A stretch of DNA of 64,000 bases, taken from positions 2,195,772 to 2,259,771 of the forward strand of contig NZ_WTYS01000001.1 of NCBI RefSeq assembly GCF_009827545.1, read 5' to 3'. Within the stretch, counting starts at the first letter, position 1, and each line of letters opens with the position of its first letter. Source of the DNA: Pontixanthobacter gangjinensis. Lineage in GTDB: Bacteria > Pseudomonadota > Alphaproteobacteria > Sphingomonadales > Sphingomonadaceae. Both the position numbers and the translations under genes were made by a program. The notes beneath the pieces were generated by a model. The model did no database searches and was not told where the DNA came from. It worked only from the letters and a program-made list of their open reading frames with translations. Positions 16,574-25,282 of the stretch are shown piece after piece.

Positions 16574-17544
16574 CGTTCGCCGCGAGCCTCACGGATCGCA
16601 TACCATTTGTCGACTGCGGCCTGATGTCCCGCATAATCTTTGTTGAAATCGTGCCCGCCAGTCCCGTCAGCAACCATGTATCGAGCATCGGTTTTCTCTG
16701 GATCGAGCACCGCAGCGATGGAATCGCGGCCAGGATTGGTAATCGGCCCTTTCGGCAATCCGATCATCGAATATGTATTGTAATCATTGATCGCAGCAAT
16801 TTCAGATTTGCGGATCTGGCGCCCTAATGGCTTACCTCTGGTCATCGGATAAATGATCGTAGGGTCAGCCTGCAGCAGCATTCCATCCTTGACCCGGTTA
16901 GAATACAAACCAGCCACCATCCTCCTTTCGGAAGCGATGCCGGTTTCCTTCTCGACGATAGAGGCCAGAATTATGGCCTCCTCGATCGACTCGACTGCAA
17001 TGTCCGGTTTACGTTTTGGCCATGCTTCAGCCAAATAATTACGCATCGCGACCTGCATTCGTGCCAACAATTTTGTCCGGCTCTCGCCTCGTTCGAAATC
17101 GTAGGTGTCAGGCAATACAGAACCCTCGACCGGCACAGGTATCTCCCCGGTCAGCAGCGGCTCTGCCATCAGCCTTTCGTAGACTAGTATCGAGGGCATT
17201 CCTTCAGGGATGGTCACAAAACGTCTGATAACATCGCCCGATTGGAAGGCATGCAGAATCTCGGACGGGCTCATTCCCGCAGTCAAACTAAATTCGCCAG
17301 CTTGGATAGGAGCGTCACCGCCCAATAGTTTCGCGCGCAGAAGAAACCCATCAGAAGAATCAATAATTTTCTTTTCTTCCAGATCCCTAGCAACTGAAGT
17401 TAATGTCGAACCTGAGGTAACGACGAAAGGCGTGTCGTCACTGATATTCGCCGAGCCATACCATCCGCTCGCGAACCAGCCGACGGTGCCCAGCGCGAGC
17501 ACAAGCAACAGCGTTGCAGCAATCTGGCCCGCCTTTAACTTCAT
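16570..17544 (-). CDS. mltG: Endolytic murein transglycosylase MltG
   Basis: 324 residues: one N-terminal membrane helix (residues about 8-27, AATLLLVLALGTVGWF), a LysM-like segment (DTPFVVTSGSTLTSVARDL), then the YceG catalytic domain. The catalytic glutamate region is visible as ILASIVEKETGIASERRMVAG, followed by VFxNR-like GLYSNRVKDGMLLQADPTIIY and GLPKGPITNPG. It cuts nascent glycan strands in the inner membrane and sets strand length. The ATG overlaps the fabF stop by one base, a common order in alphaproteobacteria. Confidence 0.93.
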   Translation of the reverse strand: MKLKAGQIAATLLLVLALGTVGWFASGWYGSANISDDTPFVVTSGSTLTSVARDLEEKKIIDSSDGFLLRAKLLGGDAPIQAGEFSLTAGMSPSEILHAFQSGDVIRRFVTIPEGMPSILVYERLMAEPLLTGEIPVPVEGSVLPDTYDFERGESRTKLLARMQVAMRNYLAEAWPKRKPDIAVESIEEAIILASIVEKETGIASERRMVAGLYSNRVKDGMLLQADPTIIYPMTRGKPLGRQIRKSEIAAINDYNTYSMIGLPKGPITNPGRDSIAAVLDPEKTDARYMVADGTGGHDFNKDYAGHQAAVDKWYAIREARGER

Positions 17545-18803
17545 CAGTCAGCCTTCTTCATCACCAGGCTTGCATTGGTCCCCCCAAACCCGAAACTGTT
17601 GTTGAGAACCGCGCGGATTTCGCGTTTCTTCGCAACATGCGGCACCAGATCGACACCTTCCGTACCTTCATCGGGATTGTCGAGATTGAGCGTTGGAGGA
17701 GCAATTTGATCGCGCAACGCCAGAATGCAGAATATCGCCTCGACCGCTCCAGCACCACCGAGCAAATGCCCGATGGCAGATTTGGTCGAGCTCATCGATA
17801 CATTAGAAATTTCATCGCCAAACAATCGCTTAACCGAACCAAGCTCGATTGTATCTGCCATGGTCGAGGTTCCGTGGGCATTGATGTAATCGATATCTGC
17901 GGGCGTCATTCCCGCTTTCTTCAAGGCCATTTCCATCGACCGGTATGCGCCCGAACCTTCTGGATGAGGCGCAGTGACATGATAGGCATCGCCTGACAGG
18001 CCATATCCGACCACCTCGGCGTAGATATTCGCGCCGCGCGCCTTGGCGTGCTCGTATTCTTCCAGCACGACCACACCAGCGCCCTCGCCCATAACAAAGC
18101 CGTCTCGGTCCCTGTCATAGGGCCGGCTTGCTTGTTCAGGACGGTCGTTGAATGACATGTTGAGTGCCCGCGCCTGCGCGAAACCAGCAATTCCAATTGG
18201 GCAAATCGTTGCCTCTGCGCCGCCAGCGAGCATAATGTCCGCATCATCATCTCGGATCATCCGCGCTGCATCTCCGATGGAATGCGCGCCCGTAGAACAT
18301 GCTGTCACCACCGCGTGGTTTGGCCCCATCAGGCCGTATTTGATCGAAACTTGACCCGAAATAAGATTGATCAGGCGTCCGTGCACGAAGTGAGGGCTGA
18401 CCCGGCCAGGGCCGCGCTCGTGCAAAACAAGCGATTCGCTTTCGATTCCGGGAAGACCGCCTATGCCTGAGCCAATCGAGCAACCAGCGCGAAACCTTGT
18501 GGCTTCATCCATATCCTCAAGACCTGCATCTTCCAGCGCCTGTCCAGCCGCATCAATCCCAAACACAATGAATGGATCGACCTGGCGCTGGACCTTGTGA
18601 TCTACTCGCCTGTCAGGATCGAATCCATATTCATGATCCTTTGGCTTCACCTCGCACGCGATTGTGCATTTCTGGTTTGAAGCATCAAAATGGGTAATCG
18701 GCCCTGCGCCGCTCTTGCTGGCAAGGATATTTGCCCAAGTGGTTTCGACATCTGCCCCCAGCGGGGTGACAAGACCAAGTCCGGTTACGACAACACGACG
18801 CAT
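17544..18803 (-). CDS. fabF: 3-oxoacyl-ACP synthase II (KAS II)
   Basis: 419 residues from ATG at 18803 (MRRVVVTGLGLVTPLG), with GGAGAAGAG just upstream; a TTG at 18815 is a less likely start. Catalytic triad: Cys in VTACSTGAHSIG near residue 166, His in INAHGTSTMADT near 306 and His in KSAIGHLLGGAGAVE near 343. It elongates acyl-ACP with malonyl-ACP in the cytoplasm. Normal length, no lesion. It lies downstream of acpP, separated from it by a terminator-like hairpin. Confidence 0.96.
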   Translation of the reverse strand: MRRVVVTGLGLVTPLGADVETTWANILASKSGAGPITHFDASNQKCTIACEVKPKDHEYGFDPDRRVDHKVQRQVDPFIVFGIDAAGQALEDAGLEDMDEATRFRAGCSIGSGIGGLPGIESESLVLHERGPGRVSPHFVHGRLINLISGQVSIKYGLMGPNHAVVTACSTGAHSIGDAARMIRDDDADIMLAGGAEATICPIGIAGFAQARALNMSFNDRPEQASRPYDRDRDGFVMGEGAGVVVLEEYEHAKARGANIYAEVVGYGLSGDAYHVTAPHPEGSGAYRSMEMALKKAGMTPADIDYINAHGTSTMADTIELGSVKRLFGDEISNVSMSSTKSAIGHLLGGAGAVEAIFCILALRDQIAPPTLNLDNPDEGTEGVDLVPHVAKKREIRAVLNNSFGFGGTNASLVMKKAD

Positions 18804-18812
18804 TCTCTTCTC

Positions 18813-18853
18813 CAAAAAACAACAGGCCCGGCCCAGCGAAGGGTCGGGCCTGT
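18813..18853 (-). terminator. Hairpin with T-run between acpP and fabF
   Basis: On the minus strand a 13-pair stem (ACAGGCCCG outer arm, loop TTCGCT) is followed by TTGTTTTTT. It sits after acpP and directly ahead of fabF, and the T-run merges into the fabF ribosome binding site. It probably ends a share of acpP transcripts while letting some continue. Confidence 0.75.
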
Positions 18854-18913
18854 CTATTTCCCGCCAGCCGCCCTGCTGGACAGGCCATCAAGCGAGCTCA
18901 GCGGGATCGGCTA

Positions 18914-19150
18914 TCAGCCCTTATGCTCTTCGATATATTTCGTAGCATCGCCAACGGTTGCGATCTTTTCGGCCGCATCATCAGGGATTTCTACGCCGAA
19001 TTCTTCTTCAAACGCCATAACCAACTCAACAATGTCGAGGCTATCTGCGCCCAGATCATCAATGAAGCTTGCTTCCTGATTGACCTTGTCGGCTTCTACA
19101 CCAAGATGCTCAACAACAATCTTCTGCACGCGTTCAGCAGTATCGCTCAT
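18914..19150 (-). CDS. acpP: Acyl carrier protein
   Basis: 78 residues, very acidic, with the phosphopantetheine attachment Ser in [14 protein letters not shown] near residue 38. The start at 19150 ([12 protein letters not shown]) has GAGGGAA upstream; the upstream extension to 19279 is basic, unlike ACP, and is rejected. It carries growing acyl chains for fatty acid and lipid synthesis. It lies immediately upstream of fabF, as in most proteobacteria. Confidence 0.96.
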   Translation of the reverse strand: MSDTAERVQKIVVEHLGVEADKVNQEASFIDDLGADSLDIVELVMAFEEEFGVEIPDDAAEKIATVGDATKYIEEHKG

Positions 19151-19434
19151 ATTTTCCCTCTCAAAATTCGGGGTTAAAAACTTCGCTTTCGCCCTAATGA
19201 ACGGCGGCGGCGCTGGCAAGGCCTTCGAGGCTAAATGAATGCTCTTCGGCTTTTTTTCAAGGCCAATGAAACCTTCCACCGAACCGGAAAGGTGCGCTGC
19301 CCTCAGCTTCTTACCTCTTCATTCCGCCGGACAAAGCGCTGCGCTGCCCTTTGGGCGCGGAAGCTTTTCTGGGAACCCATTACATCACTCAGTCATTATC
19401 TGACCGTAACTCAATAATTACAAATGATAAAATT

Positions 19435-19869
19435 ATGACCAACCAGCAAATGACCCTCAAGAGCCTTGCCGACACGACTTTTGATTCGGTCAAAGGCTAT
19501 CGCCAAGCTTCAGAGAAGGCTATTTCGCCGAAGCTTAAGCAGACACTCGCACAATGTGCTGACAAGCGTGAGGCGACTTTGGCCTCACTAAACTCCGAAC
19601 TCGGTCGCATCGGATGTGATCAGGCTGACGGTACAGTGGCAGGATCCGCTCATCAGATGTGGGCCGAAATCACAGGCCTGTTCGAGAACGGCGATGAAAA
19701 CGCTGTCGAGCGTGTAGAAGAAGGCGAAGATTACATCGCTGAAAAGTTCGAGACCGTCCTCAAGAACTGCGACTTCGATGCCCAAAGCAAGCAAATTGTG
19801 CAGTCAGCTTTTGCCGAAATCCAAGCTGGAGAGCGACTCTCCAACCAGCTTGAAGAGCAATACGACTAA
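19435..19869 (+). CDS. PA2169-type four-helix-bundle protein (DUF2383)
   Basis: 144 residues, all helical and acidic. LKSLADTTFDSVKGYRQASE opens a ferritin-like bundle, and the second half contains WAEITGLF and VERVEEGEDYIAEKFETVL. It matches the PA2169 family, whose role is unknown and which often appears in stress-induced genes. The start at 19435 is chosen because MTNQQMTLKSL fits the family; ribosome binding is weak. It stands alone, facing away from acpP, and is followed by a strong hairpin. Confidence 0.8.
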   Translation: MTNQQMTLKSLADTTFDSVKGYRQASEKAISPKLKQTLAQCADKREATLASLNSELGRIGCDQADGTVAGSAHQMWAEITGLFENGDENAVERVEEGEDYIAEKFETVLKNCDFDAQSKQIVQSAFAEIQAGERLSNQLEEQYD

Positions 19870-19891
19870 GACTTATTCATGCTCTTAGAGA

Positions 19892-19923
19892 ATGGGGTGC
19901 AAGGCTTTCGCCTTGGCACCCCA
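19892..19923. terminator. Bidirectional terminator between the DUF2383 gene and aspS
   Basis: ATGGGGTGCAAGGC and GCCTTGGCACCCCAT form a stem with a TTTC loop and one bulged G, flanked by A/T-rich tails on both sides (TTTTCTT on the right). It sits between two convergent genes and can serve both. Confidence 0.8.
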
Positions 19924-19931
19924 TTTTCTTG

Positions 19932-21719
19932 TCAACTAGAAGCAGGCTTAGTTGGCTCAACCACACGAATATGCACATCGCGCAATTGCTGATTGCTGAC
20001 CGCGCTTGGCGCGCCCATCATAAGATCCTGTGCCTTCTGGTTAAGCGGGAATGCGATGACTTCGCGAATGTTCGGCTCATCGGCCAGCAGCATTACGATC
20101 CGGTCGATGCCCGGTGCGCTGCCACCATGCGGGGGGGCACCCAGCTTGAAGGCTTCAATCATGCCGCCGAATTCCTTGTCGACGGTTGCATTGTCGTACC
20201 CGGCGACTTCGAACGCCTTATACATGATCTCCGGCTTGTGGTTACGGATCGCGCCCGAGCTGAGTTCATAGCCGTTGCAGACGATGTCATATTGCCATGC
20301 GAGGATGTCGAGCGGGTCCTGCGTTTCCAGAGCTTCCATTTCACCTTGCGGCATAGAAAACGGGTTGTGACTGAAATCGATCTTCTTGTTCTCTTCATCA
20401 TATTCGAACATCGGGAAATCGACGATCCAGCAGAATTTAAAGCAGCCCTCTTCGATCAGGCTCAGTTCCTCGGCGCAGCGCGTACGTGCGGCACCAGCCA
20501 GCTTTGCCGCTTCTTTCTCTTTACCCGCAGCAAAGAACAATCCGTCATCATCGCCAAGCCCAAGCTCATCATAAAGCTTCGCCATAAGCTCCGGACCGTG
20601 GTTCTTGGCGATTGGGCCACCGAATTCTCCGGCCTTGCGCGTGACATAGCCCAGGCCAGCAAAGCCTTCGCCGCGAGCCCAATTGTTCATATCATCGAAG
20701 AACTTCCTGCTCTTCTCATTGGTCTTAGGCGCGGGAACAACGCGGACCACCCCGCCCCCGCCAACAATCTTTTCAAACAGCCCAAAGCCAGATTTCTCGA
20801 AGTGGCTGGTTACGTCAGTGATTATAAGCGGGTTGCGCAGATCGGGTTTATCGCTGCCATATTTCAGAATCGCTTCCTTGTAAGGGATGCGCGGGAATTC
20901 ACCTGCAGGAGTAACTGTTTTACCGTCGGCAAACTCTTCAAACACGCCTGCCAGAACAGGCTCCAGAGCCTGGAACACATCCTCTTGAGTCACAAAGCTC
21001 ATCTCAAGGTCAAGCTGATAGAATTCAGGACTACGGTCCGAACGCAAATCTTCATCGCGGAAACAAGGCGCGATTTGGAAATACCGGTCGAAACCGGCAA
21101 CCATCAGCAATTGCTTGAACATCTGCGGCGCTTGCGGAAGCGCATAAAAGCTGCCGGGGTGCAGACGGCTCGGGACCAGATAGTCGCGCGCGCCCTCTGG
21201 GCTTGAAGCGCCCAAAATTGGCGTCTGGAATTCGGTGAAACCCTGCGCTGTCATACGACCGCGTAGCGATGTGATTACTTGATTGCGCAACATGATATTG
21301 CTGTGAACCCGCTCGCGCCGCAAATCGATAAACCGGTATTTGAGGCGGATTTCCTCGGGGTATTCCTGCTCTCCAGCGACAGGCAGTGGAAGCTCATTGG
21401 CTTTCGACTGAATTGTTACCGACCGCGCAAACACTTCAATCTCGCCAGTTGGCAAATTCGAATTGGATGTCCCTTCTGCCCGTGCCTTCACTTCGCCATC
21501 AATCGTCACGACGCTCTCAACGCGCAGGCCATCGAGGATCGGCAATGCGGGCGAATCTTCGTCCGCAACGATCTGGGTCAGGCCATAATGGTCGCGCAAA
21601 TCGACGAACAAAACGCCGCCATGGTCGCGTTTGCGGTGAATCCAGCCCGAAAGTCGGACGGTTTCACCAACATTTGCCTTCGTAAGGGCTGCGCAGTTGT
21701 GGGTACGATAGGCGTGCAT
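19932..21719 (-). CDS. aspS: Aspartyl-tRNA synthetase
   Basis: 595 residues, the bacterial-type length: N-terminal OB-fold anticodon domain ([26 protein letters not shown]), class II motif 2 region [20 protein letters not shown] near residue 220, the bacterial GAD insert in mid-protein, and motif 3 [20 protein letters not shown] near the end. It may be the non-discriminating kind that also charges tRNA-Asn; that depends on whether the genome has asnS and gatCAB. Monocistronic, convergent with the DUF2383 gene. Confidence 0.96.
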   Translation of the reverse strand: MHAYRTHNCAALTKANVGETVRLSGWIHRKRDHGGVLFVDLRDHYGLTQIVADEDSPALPILDGLRVESVVTIDGEVKARAEGTSNSNLPTGEIEVFARSVTIQSKANELPLPVAGEQEYPEEIRLKYRFIDLRRERVHSNIMLRNQVITSLRGRMTAQGFTEFQTPILGASSPEGARDYLVPSRLHPGSFYALPQAPQMFKQLLMVAGFDRYFQIAPCFRDEDLRSDRSPEFYQLDLEMSFVTQEDVFQALEPVLAGVFEEFADGKTVTPAGEFPRIPYKEAILKYGSDKPDLRNPLIITDVTSHFEKSGFGLFEKIVGGGGVVRVVPAPKTNEKSRKFFDDMNNWARGEGFAGLGYVTRKAGEFGGPIAKNHGPELMAKLYDELGLGDDDGLFFAAGKEKEAAKLAGAARTRCAEELSLIEEGCFKFCWIVDFPMFEYDEENKKIDFSHNPFSMPQGEMEALETQDPLDILAWQYDIVCNGYELSSGAIRNHKPEIMYKAFEVAGYDNATVDKEFGGMIEAFKLGAPPHGGSAPGIDRIVMLLADEPNIREVIAFPLNQKAQDLMMGAPSAVSNQQLRDVHIRVVEPTKPASS

Positions 21720-21884
21720 CTAATATCTTTCCAATTTCGCCGTTATGGCGCTAGAGGCGCAACTGCGCTCTCGCTCTAAGCTATGGGCGGGCTAACAGGG
21801 GAACCGCGGTGTTTTGTCAAGGTGACAGAATGCCGGTTGCGGGTCCCGAGTGGCGGTACTCCGCCCGCATATAGAACGGTACGC

Positions 21885-23129
21885 ATGAAAATACATGATT
21901 TGATTACCACAACTGAAGCGCTTGATGATTTGGTAGAGCGCCTTGCTAAATCCGATTTTGTCACAATTGACACGGAATTCATGCGCGAGAACACCTATTG
22001 GCCGGAATTGTGTCTGGTGCAGATCGCCAATGACGAAGAAGCTGCTGCAATCGACCCCATGGCATCCGGTATCGATATGACCAGCCTGTTGGACTTGATG
22101 TGCAACAATGAGGACGTACTGAAGATATTCCACGCTGGCGGTCAGGATGTGGAAATTATCTACAACCTCACCGGAAAAACACCCCAACCGATCTTCGACA
22201 CCCAAATTGCGATGATGGCAATCAGCCAAAGCGAACAGATTGGGTACGCAAATCTCTGCGAGAGCTGGCTTGGCATCACCGTGGATAAGGGCGCACGCTT
22301 CACAGATTGGGGCCGCCGCCCGTTAACCGACCGGCAGATTGAATATGCGATTGGAGATGTGACGCATCTGTCCGAAATTTTTCCGATGATGCTGAAAAAA
22401 CTGATTAAAACTGGCCGTGGCGGCTGGTTGAATGCGGAAATGGAAAAACTCGCCGATCCGGATAATTATCGCAACGATCCGAGCAAGTCCTGGATGCGAA
22501 TTCGCTCTGCCGGCCGCAATCCGCAAGTGCTGGGCAGATTAAAAGCGCTGGCCGCATGGCGCGAGGAAGAGGCACAGCACAAAGATATTCCGCGCGGCAG
22601 GATCATGCGCGATGAAACACTCGCAGACGTCGCCAGCCATCCGCCCAAGAAGCAAGCTGATCTCGCCAAAGTGCGCGGCCTGTCGAACGCTTGGCGCGAA
22701 AACGATATTGGCAAGCGGATGATGAAAGTTCTCGAGGACGCAGCCCCGTTACCTCACAACGAGATGCCAACCAAAAGCAAACGTGGCGCACCGCTTGGAA
22801 AAGAAGGTGCTCTGGTGGCGGATTTACTCAAACTACTGCTCAAAATTCGATCACGAGAGATTGACGTTGCAAGCCGTTTGCTGACCAAGTCGGACGAGCT
22901 GGAAGCGCTCGCATCGGGCATTCGCGATCTGCCAATCTTGCAGGGTTGGCGCTACGATGTGTTCGGCAAGGACGCACTCGAATTAGTGGAGGGAAAAACC
23001 GGTTTCGCAGTTAAACGCGGCAAGTTGGTGATGAGTCATGTCGACGATATGCATGTCGAAGAGCCTATCGAGCAAACTGATGGCGATCCCGACACTGATT
23101 CGTCCCAAGCAGAAGAAGCCGCTGCCTAG
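21885..23129 (+). CDS. rnd: Ribonuclease D
   Basis: 414 residues from ATG at 21885; an upstream frame to 21783 adds a Pro/Arg-rich stretch and is rejected. DEDD exonuclease residues are visible: FVTIDTEFMRENTYWP (Asp, Glu) near residue 27, FHAGGQDVEIIYNL, FDTQIAMMA and the C-terminal YAIGDVTHL. An HRDC-type domain follows (residues about 210-290). It trims tRNA 3' ends. The TAG stop shares its G with the GTG start of the next gene, oxyR. Confidence 0.93.
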   Translation: MKIHDLITTTEALDDLVERLAKSDFVTIDTEFMRENTYWPELCLVQIANDEEAAAIDPMASGIDMTSLLDLMCNNEDVLKIFHAGGQDVEIIYNLTGKTPQPIFDTQIAMMAISQSEQIGYANLCESWLGITVDKGARFTDWGRRPLTDRQIEYAIGDVTHLSEIFPMMLKKLIKTGRGGWLNAEMEKLADPDNYRNDPSKSWMRIRSAGRNPQVLGRLKALAAWREEEAQHKDIPRGRIMRDETLADVASHPPKKQADLAKVRGLSNAWRENDIGKRMMKVLEDAAPLPHNEMPTKSKRGAPLGKEGALVADLLKLLLKIRSREIDVASRLLTKSDELEALASGIRDLPILQGWRYDVFGKDALELVEGKTGFAVKRGKLVMSHVDDMHVEEPIEQTDGDPDTDSSQAEEAAA

Positions 23130-24025
23130 TGAGCACATATCTCCCTACGATAAAGCAGCTTCAATATTTGGTCGCCCTACATGAAAGTGGGCATTTCGGG
23201 CGCGCAGCTGAGGCAAGCTTTGTTTCGCAGTCGACGCTGTCTGCGGGTATCCGCGAATTGGAAACTTTGCTCGGAGTTACGCTTGTTGAGCGCAGCCGCA
23301 GAGTGGTTCGCTTCACGCCCTTGGGCGAGCAAGTGGTGGCCAAGGCGCATCGGTTGCTGCGCGAAGCTGAAGAGCTCAGTGAGCTGGTTCAGGCATCGGG
23401 CAAACCGCTATCAGGAGAGCTTCGGATGAGCGTGATACCCACTATCGCGCCATTCCTGCTCCCCAAAATGCTACCCCGTTTGCGCAAAGAACGCCCTTCG
23501 CTAAAACTGTTCCTTCGGGAAGAAACCAGCGCAGACGCGATGGAATCGCTTCAACACGGTCGAGCCGATTGCGTGTTGCTCGCGCTCCCCTTTCCCACGG
23601 GTGAAATCGAATTTGAGCATATAGCAGATGATCGCCTTTTCGTGGCCTTTCCGAAAGATGAGCCGCGCGATCCACCCGAGTCGATTCCGGCTTCCATGAT
23701 TGATGAAGGGCATTTGCTGCTGTTGGAAGATGGCCACTGCCTGAAAGAACACGCTCTCGCCGCATGCAATCGCGCTGACCTTAACGCTAGCGCGACGATG
23801 ATTGGAACAAGTCTGCACACGCTTGTCCAGATGGTCGACAATGGTCTCGGCATGACCATGCTTCCCCAAATGGCGATCGACGCCGGAATACTGAAAGGCA
23901 CCGAAGTGATTGCAAGGCCGCTCAAGGAGAAGAATGCCAGCCGCGAGATCGTTCTGGTATGGCGCAAGAATTCACCGAGATCGGAAGAATTCAGGCTGCT
24001 GGCAGAGGAGCTAAAGGCGGGTTAG
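23129..24025 (+). CDS. oxyR: LysR-family peroxide sensor OxyR
   Basis: 298 residues, GTG start overlapping rnd by one base. N-terminal LysR helix-turn-helix (HFGRAAEASFVSQSTLSAGIRELE). The substrate domain contains GHCLKEHALAAC, two cysteines with the same eight-residue spacing as Cys199/Cys208 of E. coli OxyR, so redox sensing of H2O2 is likely. No catalase or peroxidase gene lies beside it. Translational coupling to a tRNA-processing nuclease is unusual; whether it matters is unknown. Confidence 0.88.
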   Translation: MSTYLPTIKQLQYLVALHESGHFGRAAEASFVSQSTLSAGIRELETLLGVTLVERSRRVVRFTPLGEQVVAKAHRLLREAEELSELVQASGKPLSGELRMSVIPTIAPFLLPKMLPRLRKERPSLKLFLREETSADAMESLQHGRADCVLLALPFPTGEIEFEHIADDRLFVAFPKDEPRDPPESIPASMIDEGHLLLLEDGHCLKEHALAACNRADLNASATMIGTSLHTLVQMVDNGLGMTMLPQMAIDAGILKGTEVIARPLKEKNASREIVLVWRKNSPRSEEFRLLAEELKAG

Positions 24026-24139
24026 GCTAATGGCGGTTAGTGACAATTGAACCCGCGATATACTTTGCATTCATAATTTGTTGGTAATTTTGCTGATAGT
24101 ATAAACTATATATCGTCAACCGAAAATCGGAAACGGGCT

Positions 24140-24502
24140 ATGCGTTCATACAATCGTTTTACAACGGACCTAGAAATTGACTGCGTCATCGGGCGTAAAC
24201 GGCACAAGGTTGCACTGTATAACCTTTCTAGCGGTGGCTGCATGATCGAGACTCCAACGAAAGACGCCGTACAGGATGCTGAAGTCAAAATCGTTCTAAC
24301 CGGTAAAGCGATCATGCCGGGCAAAATTGCTTGGCGCGTCGGCAAGAATGCCGGGGTAAAATTCGATCTCCCGCTACACCAGAAGGTCGTCGAGCATTTT
24401 GGTTACACAACTGGTGAAGATTTTGACCGCGATGATCCGCGTGACCGCTTCGGAATTCCGATAGTTGAAAGCCTGCCTGTGGCAGTTGGATTGATTGAGT
24501 AG
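24140..24502 (+). CDS. PilZ-domain protein
   Basis: 120 residues. The region around MRSYNRFTTDLEID followed by LYNLSSGGCMIETPT gives the N/DxSxxG motif of PilZ, with an Arg/Lys-rich RKRHK before it. MPGKIAWRVGKNAGVKFDLPL closes the barrel. PilZ proteins bind cyclic di-GMP, but the RxxxR half is weak here, so binding is possible and not certain. The window also encodes a GGDEF-EAL enzyme (27533-29200) that could supply the ligand. Stand-alone gene, convergent with pgsA. Confidence 0.8.
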   Translation: MRSYNRFTTDLEIDCVIGRKRHKVALYNLSSGGCMIETPTKDAVQDAEVKIVLTGKAIMPGKIAWRVGKNAGVKFDLPLHQKVVEHFGYTTGEDFDRDDPRDRFGIPIVESLPVAVGLIE

Positions 24503-24543
24503 ATAGAGCCGCCGAAGGCGAAAGCGGCCACAATTTGGCCGGC

Positions 24544-25152
24544 TCAATCCATGTGCTTGAGGCCGACTCTCAAATAATCCCAGCCTGTAATAAGCGTCAG
24601 AATCGCTGCTGCCCAAAGACTGACCAGCCCAACCGTATGAATCCATTGATCTATCAGTGGTGGGCATTGCGCAGCGTCGATACTGCATGGCGGCCCTTCC
24701 ACGGCACCACCTAAAATCAGTGCACCGAGCGCGACCAATTGTAAGGTTGTTTTCCATTTCGCAAGTTTGGTCACTGGCACTGACACTTGCAGTCCAGCCA
24801 GAAACTCACGAAGGCCCGATACTGCGATTTCGCGCATCAGGATGATCAATCCGGCAATAACATGCAAATCGCCGACATAGGGGCCACGAAGATACCCTTG
24901 AGCAGTCAGCACAAGAATTACCGACGCGACCATGATCTTATCCGCAATCGGGTCCAGAAAAATACCCAGCTTTGAAACCGCGCCGCTCGACCTGGCAAGA
25001 TAGCCATCGAAATAATCGGTAATTGCCATCAACCCATATAAGATAACCGCAAGGCCATATCCCAATCGCCATTCCGGCCACCACAAAAGCGCCGCAAGCA
25101 GCGGAACCGCCACAATACGCGACAGTGTTAGAATGTTTGGCAAAGTCATCAT
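24544..25152 (-). CDS. pgsA: CDP-diacylglycerol-glycerol-3-phosphate 3-phosphatidyltransferase
   Basis: 202 residues with several membrane segments and the CDP-alcohol phosphotransferase motif spread over TDYFDGYLARSSGAVSKLG then FLDPIADK (D-x2-DG-x2-AR-x8-G-x3-D-x3-D) near residue 66. It makes phosphatidylglycerophosphate, the precursor of PG and cardiolipin, at the inner membrane. Two adjacent ATG codons begin the gene (MMTLPNILTLSR); either could be used. Divergent from the MFS gene. Confidence 0.93.
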   Translation of the reverse strand: MMTLPNILTLSRIVAVPLLAALLWWPEWRLGYGLAVILYGLMAITDYFDGYLARSSGAVSKLGIFLDPIADKIMVASVILVLTAQGYLRGPYVGDLHVIAGLIILMREIAVSGLREFLAGLQVSVPVTKLAKWKTTLQLVALGALILGGAVEGPPCSIDAAQCPPLIDQWIHTVGLVSLWAAAILTLITGWDYLRVGLKHMD

Positions 25153-25282
25153 CAGCCGCGCATTACCCTAGTAAGCGCAAAGGCAAAAGCACCTGAATGC
25201 GATTGTGCACCCCCTTTATCCTTGTCCAAACTCTGCAAACGGCTAGACCACCCGCCAAGGGATTGGTTTCAGACGGGGATTC

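Noticed and set aside
19150-19279. N-terminal extension of acpP
   Set aside because: The extension is basic and Pro-rich, unlike any [11 protein letters not shown] has a good ribosome site.
19929-21206. 425-codon frame antisense to aspS
   Set aside because: A long mirror frame of a highly conserved gene; no motif, and aspS on the other strand is unambiguous.
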